Positions 14,089 through 23,780 of a stretch of 42,278 nucleotides of DNA are shown piece by piece. Source of the stretch: an uncultured Eubacteriales bacterium (GTDB taxonomy: Bacteria > Bacillota > Clostridia > Oscillospirales > Oscillospiraceae). Positions within the stretch are counted from its first letter, which is position 1, and each line of letters begins with the position of its first letter. A model generated the notes under the pieces. That model was given only the letters and a program-made list of their open reading frames with translations. It searched no databases and was not told the DNA's origin. The stretch covers positions 1-42,278 of the forward strand of contig CASFNR010000030.1 in assembly GCA_949296115.1 (NCBI GenBank), in the 5' to 3' direction. A program made the translations under genes and the position numbers.

Positions 14089-15560
14089 CACAGGTTGGTA
14101 TAACCCATCAGGCTGGCGTCCACCACCGCGGCAGTGTCCCGTCCCTCCTGCAGGGCCCAGACCACCAGACTCTGGCCCCGGCGCATATCGCCGCAGACGA
14201 AAACGTTGGGACGGCTGGTCCGGTATTTTTGGTCGGCTACCGTCCCCCGGGGCGTCAGGTCCACATCGAAGGCCTGGGCGGTATAGGGCTCGCACCCGGT
14301 GAAACCGGCGGCAATCAGGGCCAGCTGGCACTCTACGGTGAATTCCTCCCCGGTGGGCACCATCATCCGGCGGCCCTCCACCACCTGACTTTCCAGACGG
14401 GCAATCAGCGCACCGCAGAGCTGCCCGGCGTCGTTTTTGTAAAATTCCTTTACCGTGGCCTGGTACAGCCGGGGATCCTGACCGAATTTGGCAATGGCCT
14501 CCTGCTGACCGTAGTCGGTTTTCAGCACCCGGGGCCACTGGGGCCAGGGGTTGCCGGGGGTTCGCTCCGTGGGCGGGCAGGGCATCATCTCCAGCTGGGT
14601 CACACCGGCGCAGCCCTGGCGGATGGCGGTGCCCACACAGTCGTTGCCGGTGTCGCCGCCGCCGATGACCAGCACCTGCTTGCCTTCCGCATTGAGGGCC
14701 TTCCCGTCGGCAAAGCCGGAATCCAGCAGACTCTTGGTGACGCTGGTGAGATAGTCCACAGCAAAGTGGATTCCCTGGGCATCCCGTCCCGGGGCCTGAA
14801 TATCCCGGGGCTGCTTGGCGCCGCAGCAGAGCACCACCGCATCGTACTGCTCCTCCAGTTCCTGGGCGGAAATGTCCCGGCCCACGTCGATGCCGGTGAG
14901 GAAGGTGATGCCCTCCTCCTCCAGAATTTTAACCCGGCGGTCAATGACCCACTTTTCCAGCTTCATATTGGGAATGCCGTACATCAGCAGGCCGCCGATC
15001 CGGTCGCTGCGCTCGTAAACCGTTACCTGATGGCCCCGCTTGTTCAGCAGGTCCGCCACGGACAGCCCGGCTGGTCCGGAGCCTACCACCGCAACACGCT
15101 TTCCGGTGCGGGCCGGTGGGGGAACGGCATGAATTGCCCCGGATTCGTAGCCGTATTCCACAATGGCCCGCTCGTTTTCCTTCACCGTCACCGGGAAACC
15201 GGTGGTCATGCCGCAGGTGCAGGCGGCCTCGCACAGGGCGGGGCAGACCCGGCTGGTGAACTCCGGGTAGCGGTTGGTGGCAATCAGCCGTCGCACCGCC
15301 AGCTCCCACTGGCCCTGGTACACCAGGTCGTTCCACTCGGGAATCAGATTGTTCAGCGGACACCCGCTGGCCATGCCCCCCAGCATCATGCCGCTCTGAC
15401 AGAAAGGTACGCCGCAGTCCATGCACCGGGCACCCTGGGCCTGCTGTTCGTCCGGGTGGAGGGGGATGTGAAATTCCTGAAAGGTTTCAATCCGTTCCAG
15501 CGGCGGCAGTTCCAGACTGGTCTGCCGGGGAATTTCCATAAATCCTGTGTTCTTTCCCAT
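14088..15560 (-). CDS. gltD: Glutamate synthase, small (NADPH) subunit
   Basis: A 490-residue FAD/NADPH-dependent subunit that passes electrons to GltB for making glutamate from glutamine and 2-oxoglutarate. An N-terminal Fe-S region contains CMDCGVPFCQSG and GCPLNNLIPEWNDLV. The FAD motif VVGSGPAGLSVAD (about 155-167) and the NADPH motif VIGGGDTGNDCVG (about 290-302) are intact, as is the C-terminal CGDMRRGQSLVVWA. AAGGAGG lies 9 nt before the ATG. It follows gltB after 13 nt in the same operon. Usual length for the family. Confidence 0.97.
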   Translation of the reverse strand: MGKNTGFMEIPRQTSLELPPLERIETFQEFHIPLHPDEQQAQGARCMDCGVPFCQSGMMLGGMASGCPLNNLIPEWNDLVYQGQWELAVRRLIATNRYPEFTSRVCPALCEAACTCGMTTGFPVTVKENERAIVEYGYESGAIHAVPPPARTGKRVAVVGSGPAGLSVADLLNKRGHQVTVYERSDRIGGLLMYGIPNMKLEKWVIDRRVKILEEEGITFLTGIDVGRDISAQELEEQYDAVVLCCGAKQPRDIQAPGRDAQGIHFAVDYLTSVTKSLLDSGFADGKALNAEGKQVLVIGGGDTGNDCVGTAIRQGCAGVTQLEMMPCPPTERTPGNPWPQWPRVLKTDYGQQEAIAKFGQDPRLYQATVKEFYKNDAGQLCGALIARLESQVVEGRRMMVPTGEEFTVECQLALIAAGFTGCEPYTAQAFDVDLTPRGTVADQKYRTSRPNVFVCGDMRRGQSLVVWALQEGRDTAAVVDASLMGYTNL

Positions 15561-15573
15561 AATGCCTTCCTCC

Positions 15574-18500
15574 TTACCGTGCGTTTTTCATGGCGTAGAA
15601 CGCCTCCATCTGGGCCTGTTCGCTGTCCTGGCCCTTTTCCTCCATCTGGGCGATGAGCCGGAGCATCCGGTCATAGTCGTGGGGGAGTACCTTCTTAAAT
15701 TTGGGAAGATAGTCGGCAAAGTGCTGAAGAATTTCTTTGCCTCTGGGGGAGCCGGTGGCCTCCACATGCTCCCGGATCAGGTCCTTCAGCAGAGATACGT
15801 CGTACTTGTGCTCCACCGGTTCCAGGCTGACCATATCCTTGTTCACCCGCTGGTAGAAGTCCCAGTTTTCGTCCAGCACATAGGCAATGCCGCCGCTCAT
15901 GCCGGCGGCGAAATTCTTGCCGGTGCTGCCCAGCACCACCACGGTGCCGCCGGTCATGTATTCGCAGCCGTGGTCGCCCACGCCCTCCACCACGGCGGTG
16001 GCCCCGGAATTGCGGACGCAGAACCGCTCCCCGGCCACGCCGTTGATGAAGGCCTTGCCTTCCGTAGCGCCGTAGAGGGCTACGTTGCCGATGGCGATGT
16101 TCTCGCCCCGGTCGTAGGTCACGCCTTCCGGGGGATAGACAATCAGTTTGCCGCCGGACAGGCCCTTGCCCAGATAGTCGTTGCAGTCGCCGATCAGTTC
16201 CAGGGTCAGGCCCTTGGGCAGGAACGCCCCGAAACTCTGGCCGCCGTAGCCGGTGCAGGTGATGTGGAAGGTATCGTCGGGGAGGGTGTTGCCGAAGCGG
16301 GCGGTAATTTCGCTGCCGAAGATGGTGCCGAAGGCCCGGTCGGTGTTGCCCACTTCCAGTTTGATCCGGGCGGGCTTGGGGTCGCTGGTTTCAAAGCTCT
16401 TGCGGAACTTCTTCATCAGCACCTTCATATCCGGGGTCTGCTCCAGGGCAAAGTCGTAGACGCTGCTGGGTTCAAAATGAATGTTGGAATTTTTCACCAG
16501 CGGGTTGCGCAGCAGCCCGGACAGGTCCAGTTTGCCGGCCCGGGAGCCGGGGGCGGCGGGGCGGAGCTTCAGCAGGTCGGTGCGGCCCACCAGCTCGTCC
16601 ACGGTGCGCACGCCCAGCCGGGCCATGTATTCCCGGAGTTCCTGGGCCATGAAGCCCATGAAGTTCATCACATATTCCGGCTTGCCCTTAAAATTCTTCC
16701 GCAGCTGGGGATTCTGGGTGCAGATGCCCATGGGGCAGGTATCCAGGTTGCACACCCGCATCATCACGCAGCCCAGAGCCACCAGAGGGCCGGTACCGAA
16801 GCCGAATTCCTCAGCGCCCAGCATGGCGGCAATGGCCACATCCCGGCCGGTGAGCAGCTTGCTGTCGGACTCGATCCGAACCCGGGAGCGCAGACCGTTG
16901 AGAATCAGGCACTGGTGGGCCTCGGCAATGCCCAGCTCCCAGGGCAGTCCGGCGCTGTGGATGGAGGAGTTGATGGAGGCGGCTCCGGTGCCGCCGTCAA
17001 AGCCGGAGATGAGAATGACCTCGGCGCCGGCCTTTGCCACGCCGGCGGCAATGGTGCCCACACCGGCTTCGCTGACCAGCTTCACGCTGATGGCGGCGTT
17101 CCGGTTGGCACATTTCAGATCATAAATCAGCTGGGCCAGGTCCTCAATGGAGTAAATATCGTGGTGGGGCGGGGGAGAGATCAGTCCCACGCCGGTGGTG
17201 GAGTGGCGGCACTTGGCCACCCAGGGGTAGACCTTGGCCCCGGGGAGCTGACCGCCCTCGCCAGGCTTTGCGCCCTGGGCCATCTTGATCTGGATTTCCT
17301 GGGCGGAGACCAGATATTTGCTGGTGACGCCGAACCGGGCGGAGGCCACCTGCTTGATGGCGGAGTTGCGCTCAGTACCGTAGCGGCTCTCGTCCTCGCC
17401 GCCTTCGCCGGTGTTGGATTTGCCCCCCAGCCGGTTCATGGCAATGGCCAGACATTCATGGGCCTCGGCGGACAGGGCACCGTAGCTCATGGCGGCGGTC
17501 TTGAACCGCCGGACGATGGACTCCACGCACTCCACTTCTTCCAGGGGAACGCCGGTTTCCGGGTAGTTGAAGTCCAGCAGACTGCGCAGGTGCATGTCGT
17601 CCCCGCCCTCGTTGGCTGCGGCGGCGGTGTACTGCTTGAACAGGTCGTAATTGCCGGTCCACACCGCCTGCTGAAGCAGGTGGATGGTCTGGGGATTGTA
17701 CAGGTGCTGCTCCGCCTCTGGGCCGCTGCGGAATTTGTGGGTGCCCAGACTGGGCAGGTCCATGTGGATGTCCAAACCCAGGGGATCGAAGGCCTGCCGG
17801 TGCCGCTGCTCCAGGTCGGACTGGATGTCCGTCAGGTCGATGCCCTCCACCCGGGTGACGGTGTTGGTAAAGTAGCGGTCCACCACCCGGCGGCTGATGC
17901 CTACGGCCTCAAAAATCTGGCTGCCCTGGTAGGATTGGAGGGTGGAAATGCCCATTTTGGAGGCGATTTTCACAATGCCCGCCAGAACCGCCTTGTTGTA
18001 ATCGCTGACGGCGGCGTAATAGTCCTTCTCCAGCAAACCCTCCTGAATCAATGCGCCGATGGTCTCTTGGGCCAGATAGGGGTTGACGGCGCAGGCGCCG
18101 TAGCCCAGCAGGGTGGCAAAGTCGTGAACCAGCCGGGGCTCGCCGCTTTCCAGAATCAGGGCCATGGCGGTGCGTTTGCGGGTGCGGACCAGGTACTTGG
18201 ACACTGCCCCCACCGCCAGCAAACTGGGAATGGACACATGGTATTCGTCCACCTCCCGGTCAGAGAGAATGAGAATGTTGGCCCCGTCCCGGTAGGCCCG
18301 GTCCACGTCCACGAACAGCCGCTCGATGGCTTTCTCCAGGCTGGTGTTCTTGTAGTAGCAGATGGAAACGGTCCGCACCTGGAAACCCGGCACGTCCATG
18401 GCCTTGATTTTCAAAAGATCCGTCTGGGTCAGAATGGGACTGTCGATTTTCAGCACCTTGCAGTTTTCCGCCGCTTCTTCCAGCAGGTTTCCCTGGGCGC

Positions 18501-20127
18501 CCACATACACGGTGGTGGAGGTGACAACCTTCTCCCGCAGGGCGTCGATGGGGGGGTTGGTGACTTGGGCAAACATCTGCTTGAAGTAATCAAACAGGGG
18601 CGGATGGGTATGGCTGAGCACCGCCAGAGGGGTGTCGCTGCCCATGGCCCCGGAGGGCTCGCCGCCGTTTTTGGCCATGGGGATCATAATGCTGCTCACA
18701 TCTTCATAGCGGTAGCCGAAGGCCTTCTGCAGCCGCACCAATTCCTCCTTGGAGCGGACGGGAACTTTCCGGTTGGGGACTTTCAGATCTTCCAGGCTGA
18801 CCAGATTCCGGTCCAGCCATTCGCCGTAGGGCTGGCGGGAGGCGTAGGCGGATTTCAGCTTGTCGTCGTCCACCAGTTCGCCCTTCACCGTGTCTACCAG
18901 CAGCATCTTGCCCGGGCGGAGCCGGTCCTTGCGGAGAATGTTCTCCGGGGGAATATCCAGAACGCCTACCTCGCTGGAGAGAATCAGCCGGCCGTCCTTG
19001 GTGATGAAATACCGGCTGGGCCGCAGACCGTTCCGGTCCAGCACCGCACCCATCACATCGCCGTCGCTGAAGAGAATGGAGGCCGGGCCGTCCCAGGGCT
19101 CCAGCATGGTGGCGTAATATTGGTAGAAATCCCGCTTCTTCTGGTCCATGCTCTTGTTGTTGCTCCAGGGCTCGGGAATGGTGACCATCACCGCCAACGG
19201 CAGGTCCATGCCGTTCATCACCATGAATTCCAGGGTGTTGTCCAGCATGGCGGAGTCGGAGCCGTCCTGGTTTACAATGGGCAGCACCTTGGCCAGGTCG
19301 TTCTTCAGGAACCGGCTGCCCATGGTTTCCTCCCGGGCCAGCATGGTGTCCACGTTGCCCCGGATGGTGTTGATTTCGCCGTTGTGAAGGATGAACCGAT
19401 TGGGGTGGGCCCGGTTCCAGCTGGGGGCGGTGTTGGTGGAGAACCGGCTGTGAACCATGCCGATGGCGGTTTCGTAGTCCTGATCCTGCAAATCCGGGTA
19501 AAATTGCCGCAGCTCTTTGACCAGGAACATGCCCTTGTAGACAATGGTCCGGCTGGACAGGCTGCACACATAGGTCTCCTGGCTGGACTGCTCAAACACC
19601 CGCCGGGCCACATACAGCCGCCGGTCAAAGTCAATGCCCGGCTCAACCCGGGGCGGCTTGCCCACGAAGGCCTGCCAGATGCTGGGCATGCAGCTGCGGG
19701 CCTGGTAGCCCAGAATCTCCGGACACACCGGGACCTGCCGCCAGCCCAGGAAGGGGAGCCCTTCCTTCCGGCAGATGATTTCAAAGAGTTTTTTTGCCTG
19801 GTTTCGCTCCAGTTCTCCCTGGGGGAAGAAGAACATGCCCACGCCGTACTCCCGCTCCCGGCCCGGAGAAATTCCGGCTTCGGCGGCAGCGGCGGAAAAG
19901 AACTTGTGACTGATCTGCACCAGAATGCCCACGCCGTCGCCGGTTTTGCCTTCGGCGTCCTTGCCTGCCCGGTGTTCCAGGTGCTCCACGATTTTCAGAG
20001 CGTCGTCCAGGGTCTGGTGGCTTTTTCTCCCGTAAATATCCACAACTGCGCCGATGCCGCAGTTGTCGTGTTCAAATCTGGGGTCGTACAGTCCGGCAGG
20101 GGCGCTGCGCTGGGTGAAATTTTCCAT
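15574..20127 (-). CDS. gltB: Glutamate synthase, large subunit
   Basis: A 1,517-residue ferredoxin/NADPH-type GltB. The N-terminal glutamine amidotransferase domain starts at C23 (HDNCGIGAV), the nucleophile after removal of a 22-residue propeptide. The central domain, the FMN-binding synthase barrel (GEGGEDESRYG, HHDIYSIEDLAQLIYDL) and the 3Fe-4S cysteines CNLDTCPMGIC follow, then the C-terminal beta-helix (GYGGQSFGAFL). The ATG at 20127 is used because GGAGA lies upstream; an in-frame extension to 20190 would cross the leader terminator. It is the first gene of gltBD, behind a strong promoter and an attenuator-like hairpin. Confidence 0.97.
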   Translation of the reverse strand: MENFTQRSAPAGLYDPRFEHDNCGIGAVVDIYGRKSHQTLDDALKIVEHLEHRAGKDAEGKTGDGVGILVQISHKFFSAAAAEAGISPGREREYGVGMFFFPQGELERNQAKKLFEIICRKEGLPFLGWRQVPVCPEILGYQARSCMPSIWQAFVGKPPRVEPGIDFDRRLYVARRVFEQSSQETYVCSLSSRTIVYKGMFLVKELRQFYPDLQDQDYETAIGMVHSRFSTNTAPSWNRAHPNRFILHNGEINTIRGNVDTMLAREETMGSRFLKNDLAKVLPIVNQDGSDSAMLDNTLEFMVMNGMDLPLAVMVTIPEPWSNNKSMDQKKRDFYQYYATMLEPWDGPASILFSDGDVMGAVLDRNGLRPSRYFITKDGRLILSSEVGVLDIPPENILRKDRLRPGKMLLVDTVKGELVDDDKLKSAYASRQPYGEWLDRNLVSLEDLKVPNRKVPVRSKEELVRLQKAFGYRYEDVSSIMIPMAKNGGEPSGAMGSDTPLAVLSHTHPPLFDYFKQMFAQVTNPPIDALREKVVTSTTVYVGAQGNLLEEAAENCKVLKIDSPILTQTDLLKIKAMDVPGFQVRTVSICYYKNTSLEKAIERLFVDVDRAYRDGANILILSDREVDEYHVSIPSLLAVGAVSKYLVRTRKRTAMALILESGEPRLVHDFATLLGYGACAVNPYLAQETIGALIQEGLLEKDYYAAVSDYNKAVLAGIVKIASKMGISTLQSYQGSQIFEAVGISRRVVDRYFTNTVTRVEGIDLTDIQSDLEQRHRQAFDPLGLDIHMDLPSLGTHKFRSGPEAEQHLYNPQTIHLLQQAVWTGNYDLFKQYTAAAANEGGDDMHLRSLLDFNYPETGVPLEEVECVESIVRRFKTAAMSYGALSAEAHECLAIAMNRLGGKSNTGEGGEDESRYGTERNSAIKQVASARFGVTSKYLVSAQEIQIKMAQGAKPGEGGQLPGAKVYPWVAKCRHSTTGVGLISPPPHHDIYSIEDLAQLIYDLKCANRNAAISVKLVSEAGVGTIAAGVAKAGAEVILISGFDGGTGAASINSSIHSAGLPWELGIAEAHQCLILNGLRSRVRIESDSKLLTGRDVAIAAMLGAEEFGFGTGPLVALGCVMMRVCNLDTCPMGICTQNPQLRKNFKGKPEYVMNFMGFMAQELREYMARLGVRTVDELVGRTDLLKLRPAAPGSRAGKLDLSGLLRNPLVKNSNIHFEPSSVYDFALEQTPDMKVLMKKFRKSFETSDPKPARIKLEVGNTDRAFGTIFGSEITARFGNTLPDDTFHITCTGYGGQSFGAFLPKGLTLELIGDCNDYLGKGLSGGKLIVYPPEGVTYDRGENIAIGNVALYGATEGKAFINGVAGERFCVRNSGATAVVEGVGDHGCEYMTGGTVVVLGSTGKNFAAGMSGGIAYVLDENWDFYQRVNKDMVSLEPVEHKYDVSLLKDLIREHVEATGSPRGKEILQHFADYLPKFKKVLPHDYDRMLRLIAQMEEKGQDSEQAQMEAFYAMKNAR

Positions 20128-20160
20128 AGCGTAATCTCCTCTCTCTCCGAAGGGTAAAAA

Positions 20161-20210
20161 CAAAAAGGCGTTCTTACCCGGGCAGACCAATCCCAGGTAA
20201 GAACGCCTTT
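20161..20210 (-). terminator. Leader terminator (attenuator) of gltBD
   Basis: A perfect 15-bp stem on the minus strand (20196-20210 with 20164-20178) followed by five Ts, starting only about 7 nt after the predicted transcription start and ending 34 nt before gltB. Its 3' arm GGGTAAGAA can alternatively pair with TTTTTACCC just downstream (20153-20161), which would break the terminator stem. Confidence 0.8.
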
Positions 20211-20223
20211 GCTCTTGTCAGGT

Positions 20224-20252
20224 ACTATATCATACCCGCCGTCGTTTGGCAA
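20224..20252 (-). promoter_or_regulatory. Promoter of gltBD
   Basis: On the minus strand TTGCCA (20247-20252) and TATAGT (20224-20229) are 17 nt apart, with an extended TG. Expected start about 20217. Confidence 0.85.
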
Positions 20253-20393
20253 GGGGAGAAAAGATGATGAAAAATCCGGGGCTACGGCGGGGCTTTCTTA
20301 TACAATTTGCTTTCAAAGCCCGGGATTCTGCCGGTACATTCCGGAAACAGGAGAGAAGAACGGAATTTTTTCTGATTTTTTTGGAAATACTAC

Positions 20394-20422
20394 TTGCAAT
20401 TACCGCTTCTATCCGGTATAAT
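20394..20422 (+). promoter_or_regulatory. Promoter of rpsB-tsf
   Basis: TTGCAA (20394-20399), 17-nt spacer, TATAAT (20417-20422). The 125-nt leader that follows is GC-rich and can fold. Confidence 0.85.
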
Positions 20423-20555
20423 GATTCGGCATGGGTATTTTCCATGACATTTTACTGCCACACACCCGGGGATCGCGCACCCCTGTGCCGGACACAGCGT
20501 CGGCGGGCAGCGCGGGATGATCGGGGTGGAGGAAAAACAAAAGGAGATTTATAAA

Positions 20556-21278
20556 ATGGCTGTCGTATCTATGAAGCAACTGCTGGAAGCCGGCGTGCAC
20601 TCCCGCCGCTGGAACCCCAAAATGGCTCCCTACATCTACACGGAGCGCAACGGAATCTACATCATTGACCTGGCCAAGACTGTGAAGAAGCTGGAAGAGG
20701 CTTACAACTTTGTCCGGGATCTGTCCGCCAATGGCGGCTATGTGCTGTTCGTGGGCACCAAGAAGCAGGCCCAGGACGCCATCAAGGAAGAGGCTGCCCG
20801 CTGCGGCGGTTATTATGTCAACGCCCGTTGGCTGGGCGGTATGCTGACCAACTTCCGCACCATGCGGACCCGGATTGACCGGCTGGCTCAGCTGCGGAAG
20901 ATGGAAGAGGACGGCACCTTCGCCATGCTGCCCAAGAAGGAAGTCATCAAGCACCAGGGCGAAATTGAGAAGCTGGAGAAGTATCTGGGCGGCGTGAAGG
21001 AAATGAAGAAGCTGCCTGCTGCGCTGTTTATCGTTGACCCCCGGAAGGAGCGCAACGCCATCGCCGAGGCCCGGAAGCTGAACATCCCCATCGTGGCCAT
21101 CGTGGACACCAACTGCGACCCCGATGAGATCGATTATGTGATCCCCGGCAACGATGACGCCATCCGTGCCATCCGTCTGATTGCTGCCACCATGGCCAAC
21201 GCCGCCATCGAAGGCCGTCAGGGTGAGGATGCTGCCGAGGCCGCTCCCGCTGAAGAGGCTCCCGTCGAGGCTGAGTAA
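20556..21278 (+). CDS. rpsB: Ribosomal protein S2
   Basis: A 240-residue S2 protein of the small ribosomal subunit. Conserved stretches: [73 protein letters not shown] and [20 protein letters not shown]. The ATG has AAAGGAG 9 nt upstream; the in-frame start at 20517 is in the leader and rejected. The alanine/glutamate-rich tail is typical. It pairs with tsf 28 nt downstream, the usual bacterial arrangement. Confidence 0.99.
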   Translation: MAVVSMKQLLEAGVHSRRWNPKMAPYIYTERNGIYIIDLAKTVKKLEEAYNFVRDLSANGGYVLFVGTKKQAQDAIKEEAARCGGYYVNARWLGGMLTNFRTMRTRIDRLAQLRKMEEDGTFAMLPKKEVIKHQGEIEKLEKYLGGVKEMKKLPAALFIVDPRKERNAIAEARKLNIPIVAIVDTNCDPDEIDYVIPGNDDAIRAIRLIAATMANAAIEGRQGEDAAEAAPAEEAPVEAE

Positions 21279-21306
21279 TTCATTCAATTTTTAGGAGGAA
21301 ACGAAA

Positions 21307-22236
21307 ATGGCTTTTACCGCACAGGACGTTAAGAAACTCCGTGAAATGACCAACGTGGGCATGATGGACTGCAAGAAGGCCCTGCAGGCCACCGACGGTG
21401 ATATGGACAAGGCTGTGGACTGGCTCCGGGAAAAGGGCCTGGCCAAGGCTGCCAAGAAGGCTGACCGGATTGCTGCCGAGGGCGTGGCTTACGCCGCTGT
21501 GTTCGGCGGTGTGGGCGTGGTCATCGAGGTGAACTCCGAGACCGACTTCGCTGCCAAGACCGACGCTTTCCTGGATCTGGTGAAGAACCTGGCCCAGGTT
21601 GTGGCCGAGCAGAATCCTGCTGATGTGGAGGCCCTGAAGGCCTGCACCTACCCCAACTCCAAGCTGACCGTCACCGAGATCATGCAGGAGAAGGTTATGT
21701 CCATCGGCGAGAACATGCAGATCCGCCGCTTCGCCCGCTTCGCCGACAACACCAGCGTGGCCTATGTCCATGCCGGCGGCACCCACGGCGTGCTGGTGAA
21801 CCTGGCTGTGGAGGGCGGCATCGACGCCACTGAGCTGGGCAAGAATGTTGCCATGCAGATTGCCGCCATGGGCCCCAAGTACTGGGACAAGAGCCAGGTG
21901 CCTCAGGCTGATGTGGACAAGGAAATGACTGTTCAGCTGGCGCTGATGGACAACGATCCCAAGATGGCTTCCAAGCCCGCCGCGGTGAAGGAGAAGATCG
22001 CCGCCGGTAAGCTGGCTGCTTTCTACAAGGAGAACTGCCTGCTGCAGCAGGAGTTTGTCCGCAGCGACCTGTTCAAGGGTGATGTGGCTGGCTACATCGC
22101 CGATGCCGCCAAGAAGCTGGGCGGCAAGGTCACCTTCGTGGATGCGGTGCACTTCGTCAAGGGCGAGGGCATCGAGAAGAAGGTTGACGACTTCGCTGCC
22201 GAGGTGGCCGCTCAGGTTGCCAACGCCGGCAAGTAA
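21307..22236 (+). CDS. tsf: Elongation factor Ts
   Basis: A 309-residue nucleotide exchange factor for EF-Tu. The N-terminal UBA-like segment contains VKKLREMTNVGMMDCKKAL and DMDKAVDWLREKGLAKA; NSETDFAAK is the classic core motif contacting EF-Tu. TTAGGAGG lies 8 nt before the ATG. Operon rpsB-tsf, closed by a strong terminator. Length is ordinary for the family. Confidence 0.98.
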   Translation: MAFTAQDVKKLREMTNVGMMDCKKALQATDGDMDKAVDWLREKGLAKAAKKADRIAAEGVAYAAVFGGVGVVIEVNSETDFAAKTDAFLDLVKNLAQVVAEQNPADVEALKACTYPNSKLTVTEIMQEKVMSIGENMQIRRFARFADNTSVAYVHAGGTHGVLVNLAVEGGIDATELGKNVAMQIAAMGPKYWDKSQVPQADVDKEMTVQLALMDNDPKMASKPAAVKEKIAAGKLAAFYKENCLLQQEFVRSDLFKGDVAGYIADAAKKLGGKVTFVDAVHFVKGEGIEKKVDDFAAEVAAQVANAGK

Positions 22237-22251
22237 TCCCTGCCATTTACT

Positions 22252-22284
22252 GCGCCCCGAACCATCCGGTTCGGGGCGCTTTTT
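22252..22284 (+). terminator. Terminator of rpsB-tsf
   Basis: A perfect 12-bp stem GCGCCCCGAACC/GGTTCGGGGCGC with loop ATCC and five Ts. Confidence 0.95.
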
Positions 22285-22290
22285 CGCCAC

Positions 22291-22319
22291 TTGACAAGAA
22301 GTCCCCCAGGGGGTAAACT
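22291..22319 (+). promoter_or_regulatory. Promoter of the DUF362 gene
   Basis: TTGACA (22291-22296) with TAAACT 17 nt later (22314-22319). The spacer contains the short palindrome CCCCCAGGGGG. Confidence 0.7.
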
Positions 22320-22349
22320 GGAAGAAACCATATTTTAGGAGGTATCCCC

Positions 22350-23453
22350 ATGGCGTCCAAAGTCTATTTTACCGATTTCTGCACCGGTACTTCGGAGACC
22401 CTTCCCCAGAAACTGGCTCGGCTGTGCCTCACTGCGGGCATGGACCAGATTGATTTCAAGGATAAGTTTGTAGCCATCAAGATTCACTTTGGCGAGCTGG
22501 GCAACATGGCCCACCTGCGCCCCGGCTATGCCCGGGTGATTGTGGACCTGGTGAAGGACCTGGGCGGCAAGCCTTTCCTGGCGGATGCCAACACCATGTA
22601 TGTGGGCTCCCGGAAAAATGCCCTGGACCACCTGGAAACGGCCTATCTCAACGGCTTCACCCCCTATTCCACCGGCTGCCACATTCTGATCGCCGACGGC
22701 CTGAAGGGCACTGATGACGTGGATGTGCCGGTGGTGGGCGGTGAATATGTCAAAACCGCCAAGATCGGGCGGGCCATTATGGATGCGGATATCGTGATTT
22801 CTCTGACCCACTTCAAAGGCCATGAGGAGGCGGGCTTCGGCGGCGCCATGAAGAATCTGGGTATGGGCTGCGGCTCCAACGCCGGCAAACGGGAAATGCA
22901 CTCCGAGGGCCGCCCGGAGGTGGACCAGGATAAGTGCGTGGGCTGCGGTACCTGCGCCAAATACTGCGCCCACGATGGCCCTCAGATGGAGAATGGGAAA
23001 ATGCACATCGACTGGACCAAGTGCATGGGATGCGGCCGGTGCATCGACGTCTGCCCGGTGAAGGCCATTCACTCCGCCTATGCCCAGTCCACCACCATCC
23101 TGAACTGCAAAATCGCCGAGTATACCAAGGCGGTGCTGGACGGACGGCCCCATTTCCACATCAGCCTGGTGCGGGACGTGAGCCCCTACTGCGACTGCCA
23201 TGCGGAGAATGATGTGCCCATCGTGCCGGACGTGGGGATGTTCGCCTCCTTTGACCCGGTGGCGCTGGACCTGGCCTGTGCCGAGGCGGTGAACGCCCAG
23301 ATGGTAATGCCCAACTCCAAACTGGCCAAGGCTGCTCCTGGGGACCTGGATAATCTGACCCGGACCTTCCCGGTGACCAACTGGCGCAGCCAGATCACCC
23401 ACGCCAAAAAGATCGGCCTGGGTGAGGATTCCTACGAACTGATTACCGTGTGA
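22350..23453 (+). CDS. DUF362 protein with two 4Fe-4S clusters
   Basis: A 367-residue cytosolic iron-sulfur protein. The DUF362 part covers about 1-190 and resumes after the ferredoxin insert: VAIKIHFGELGNMAHLRP, ADIVISLTHFKGHEEAGFGG, then FDPVALDLACAEAVN. Between them sit two ferredoxin-type motifs, CVGCGTCAKYC and CMGCGRCIDVCP. The family is common in strict anaerobes and lacks a settled role; electron transfer is inferred from the clusters. Single gene with its own promoter and terminator. Confidence 0.9.
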   Translation: MASKVYFTDFCTGTSETLPQKLARLCLTAGMDQIDFKDKFVAIKIHFGELGNMAHLRPGYARVIVDLVKDLGGKPFLADANTMYVGSRKNALDHLETAYLNGFTPYSTGCHILIADGLKGTDDVDVPVVGGEYVKTAKIGRAIMDADIVISLTHFKGHEEAGFGGAMKNLGMGCGSNAGKREMHSEGRPEVDQDKCVGCGTCAKYCAHDGPQMENGKMHIDWTKCMGCGRCIDVCPVKAIHSAYAQSTTILNCKIAEYTKAVLDGRPHFHISLVRDVSPYCDCHAENDVPIVPDVGMFASFDPVALDLACAEAVNAQMVMPNSKLAKAAPGDLDNLTRTFPVTNWRSQITHAKKIGLGEDSYELITV

Positions 23454-23472
23454 GGACACCTATCTTTCCTGC

Positions 23473-23509
23473 AAAAACGCCCCTGCCATGATGGCAGGGG
23501 CGTTTTTTT
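23473..23509 (+). terminator. Terminator of the DUF362 gene
   Basis: A long stem AAAAACGCCCCTGCCA/TGGCAGGGGCGTTTTT around TGA, with a T-run. Confidence 0.93.
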
Positions 23510-23635
23510 GCAACTTGCGACGCATCTTAATTCAGTATAACAGAAAGAAAAACGAAAGTCCATGCATATATCGCAAGAGAAAGAGGAAAATGTTTTCATA
23601 TTATCTGTTCAAGATACCGGAATTCAAGGAAATAC

Positions 23636-23664
23636 TTGACAAAATCGTGAACGGCTATTATAAT
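23636..23664 (+). promoter_or_regulatory. Consensus promoter of the amino-acid ABC operon
   Basis: TTGACA (23636-23641), 17 nt, TATAAT (23659-23664): a perfect match to the SigA consensus. It leaves a leader of about 110 nt (23671-23780) with nested short stems such as TCATT-ATC-AATGA, and the halves GCAAG/CTTGC far apart. No known riboswitch or T-box is recognised. The stretch 23510-23635 shows nothing else. Confidence 0.9.
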
Positions 23665-23780
23665 GTACTGCAAGTCACTCTTAAGAAAAATTCATTATCA
23701 ATGAGAGTATTTGTATCTTCTTGCAAGATATGCAGGAATTGTGTCGATCAGTTGTAATTTGGCATGGGAAGTGGTGGAAT

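Noticed and set aside
15547-20157. A 1,536-codon open frame on the plus strand opposite gltB
   Set aside because: It is a shadow of the high-GC gltB gene: low-complexity His/Gly/Val-rich translation, no ribosome-binding site, and gltB on the other strand is beyond doubt.
20131-20190. Upstream extension of GltB to 20190
   Set aside because: It would translate the leader terminator and has no ribosome-binding site; the ATG at 20127 has one and gives the expected position of the catalytic cysteine.
23665-23780. T-box or amino-acid riboswitch before the ABC operon
   Set aside because: No T-box antiterminator sequence, no terminator and no known aptamer motif; only short stems.
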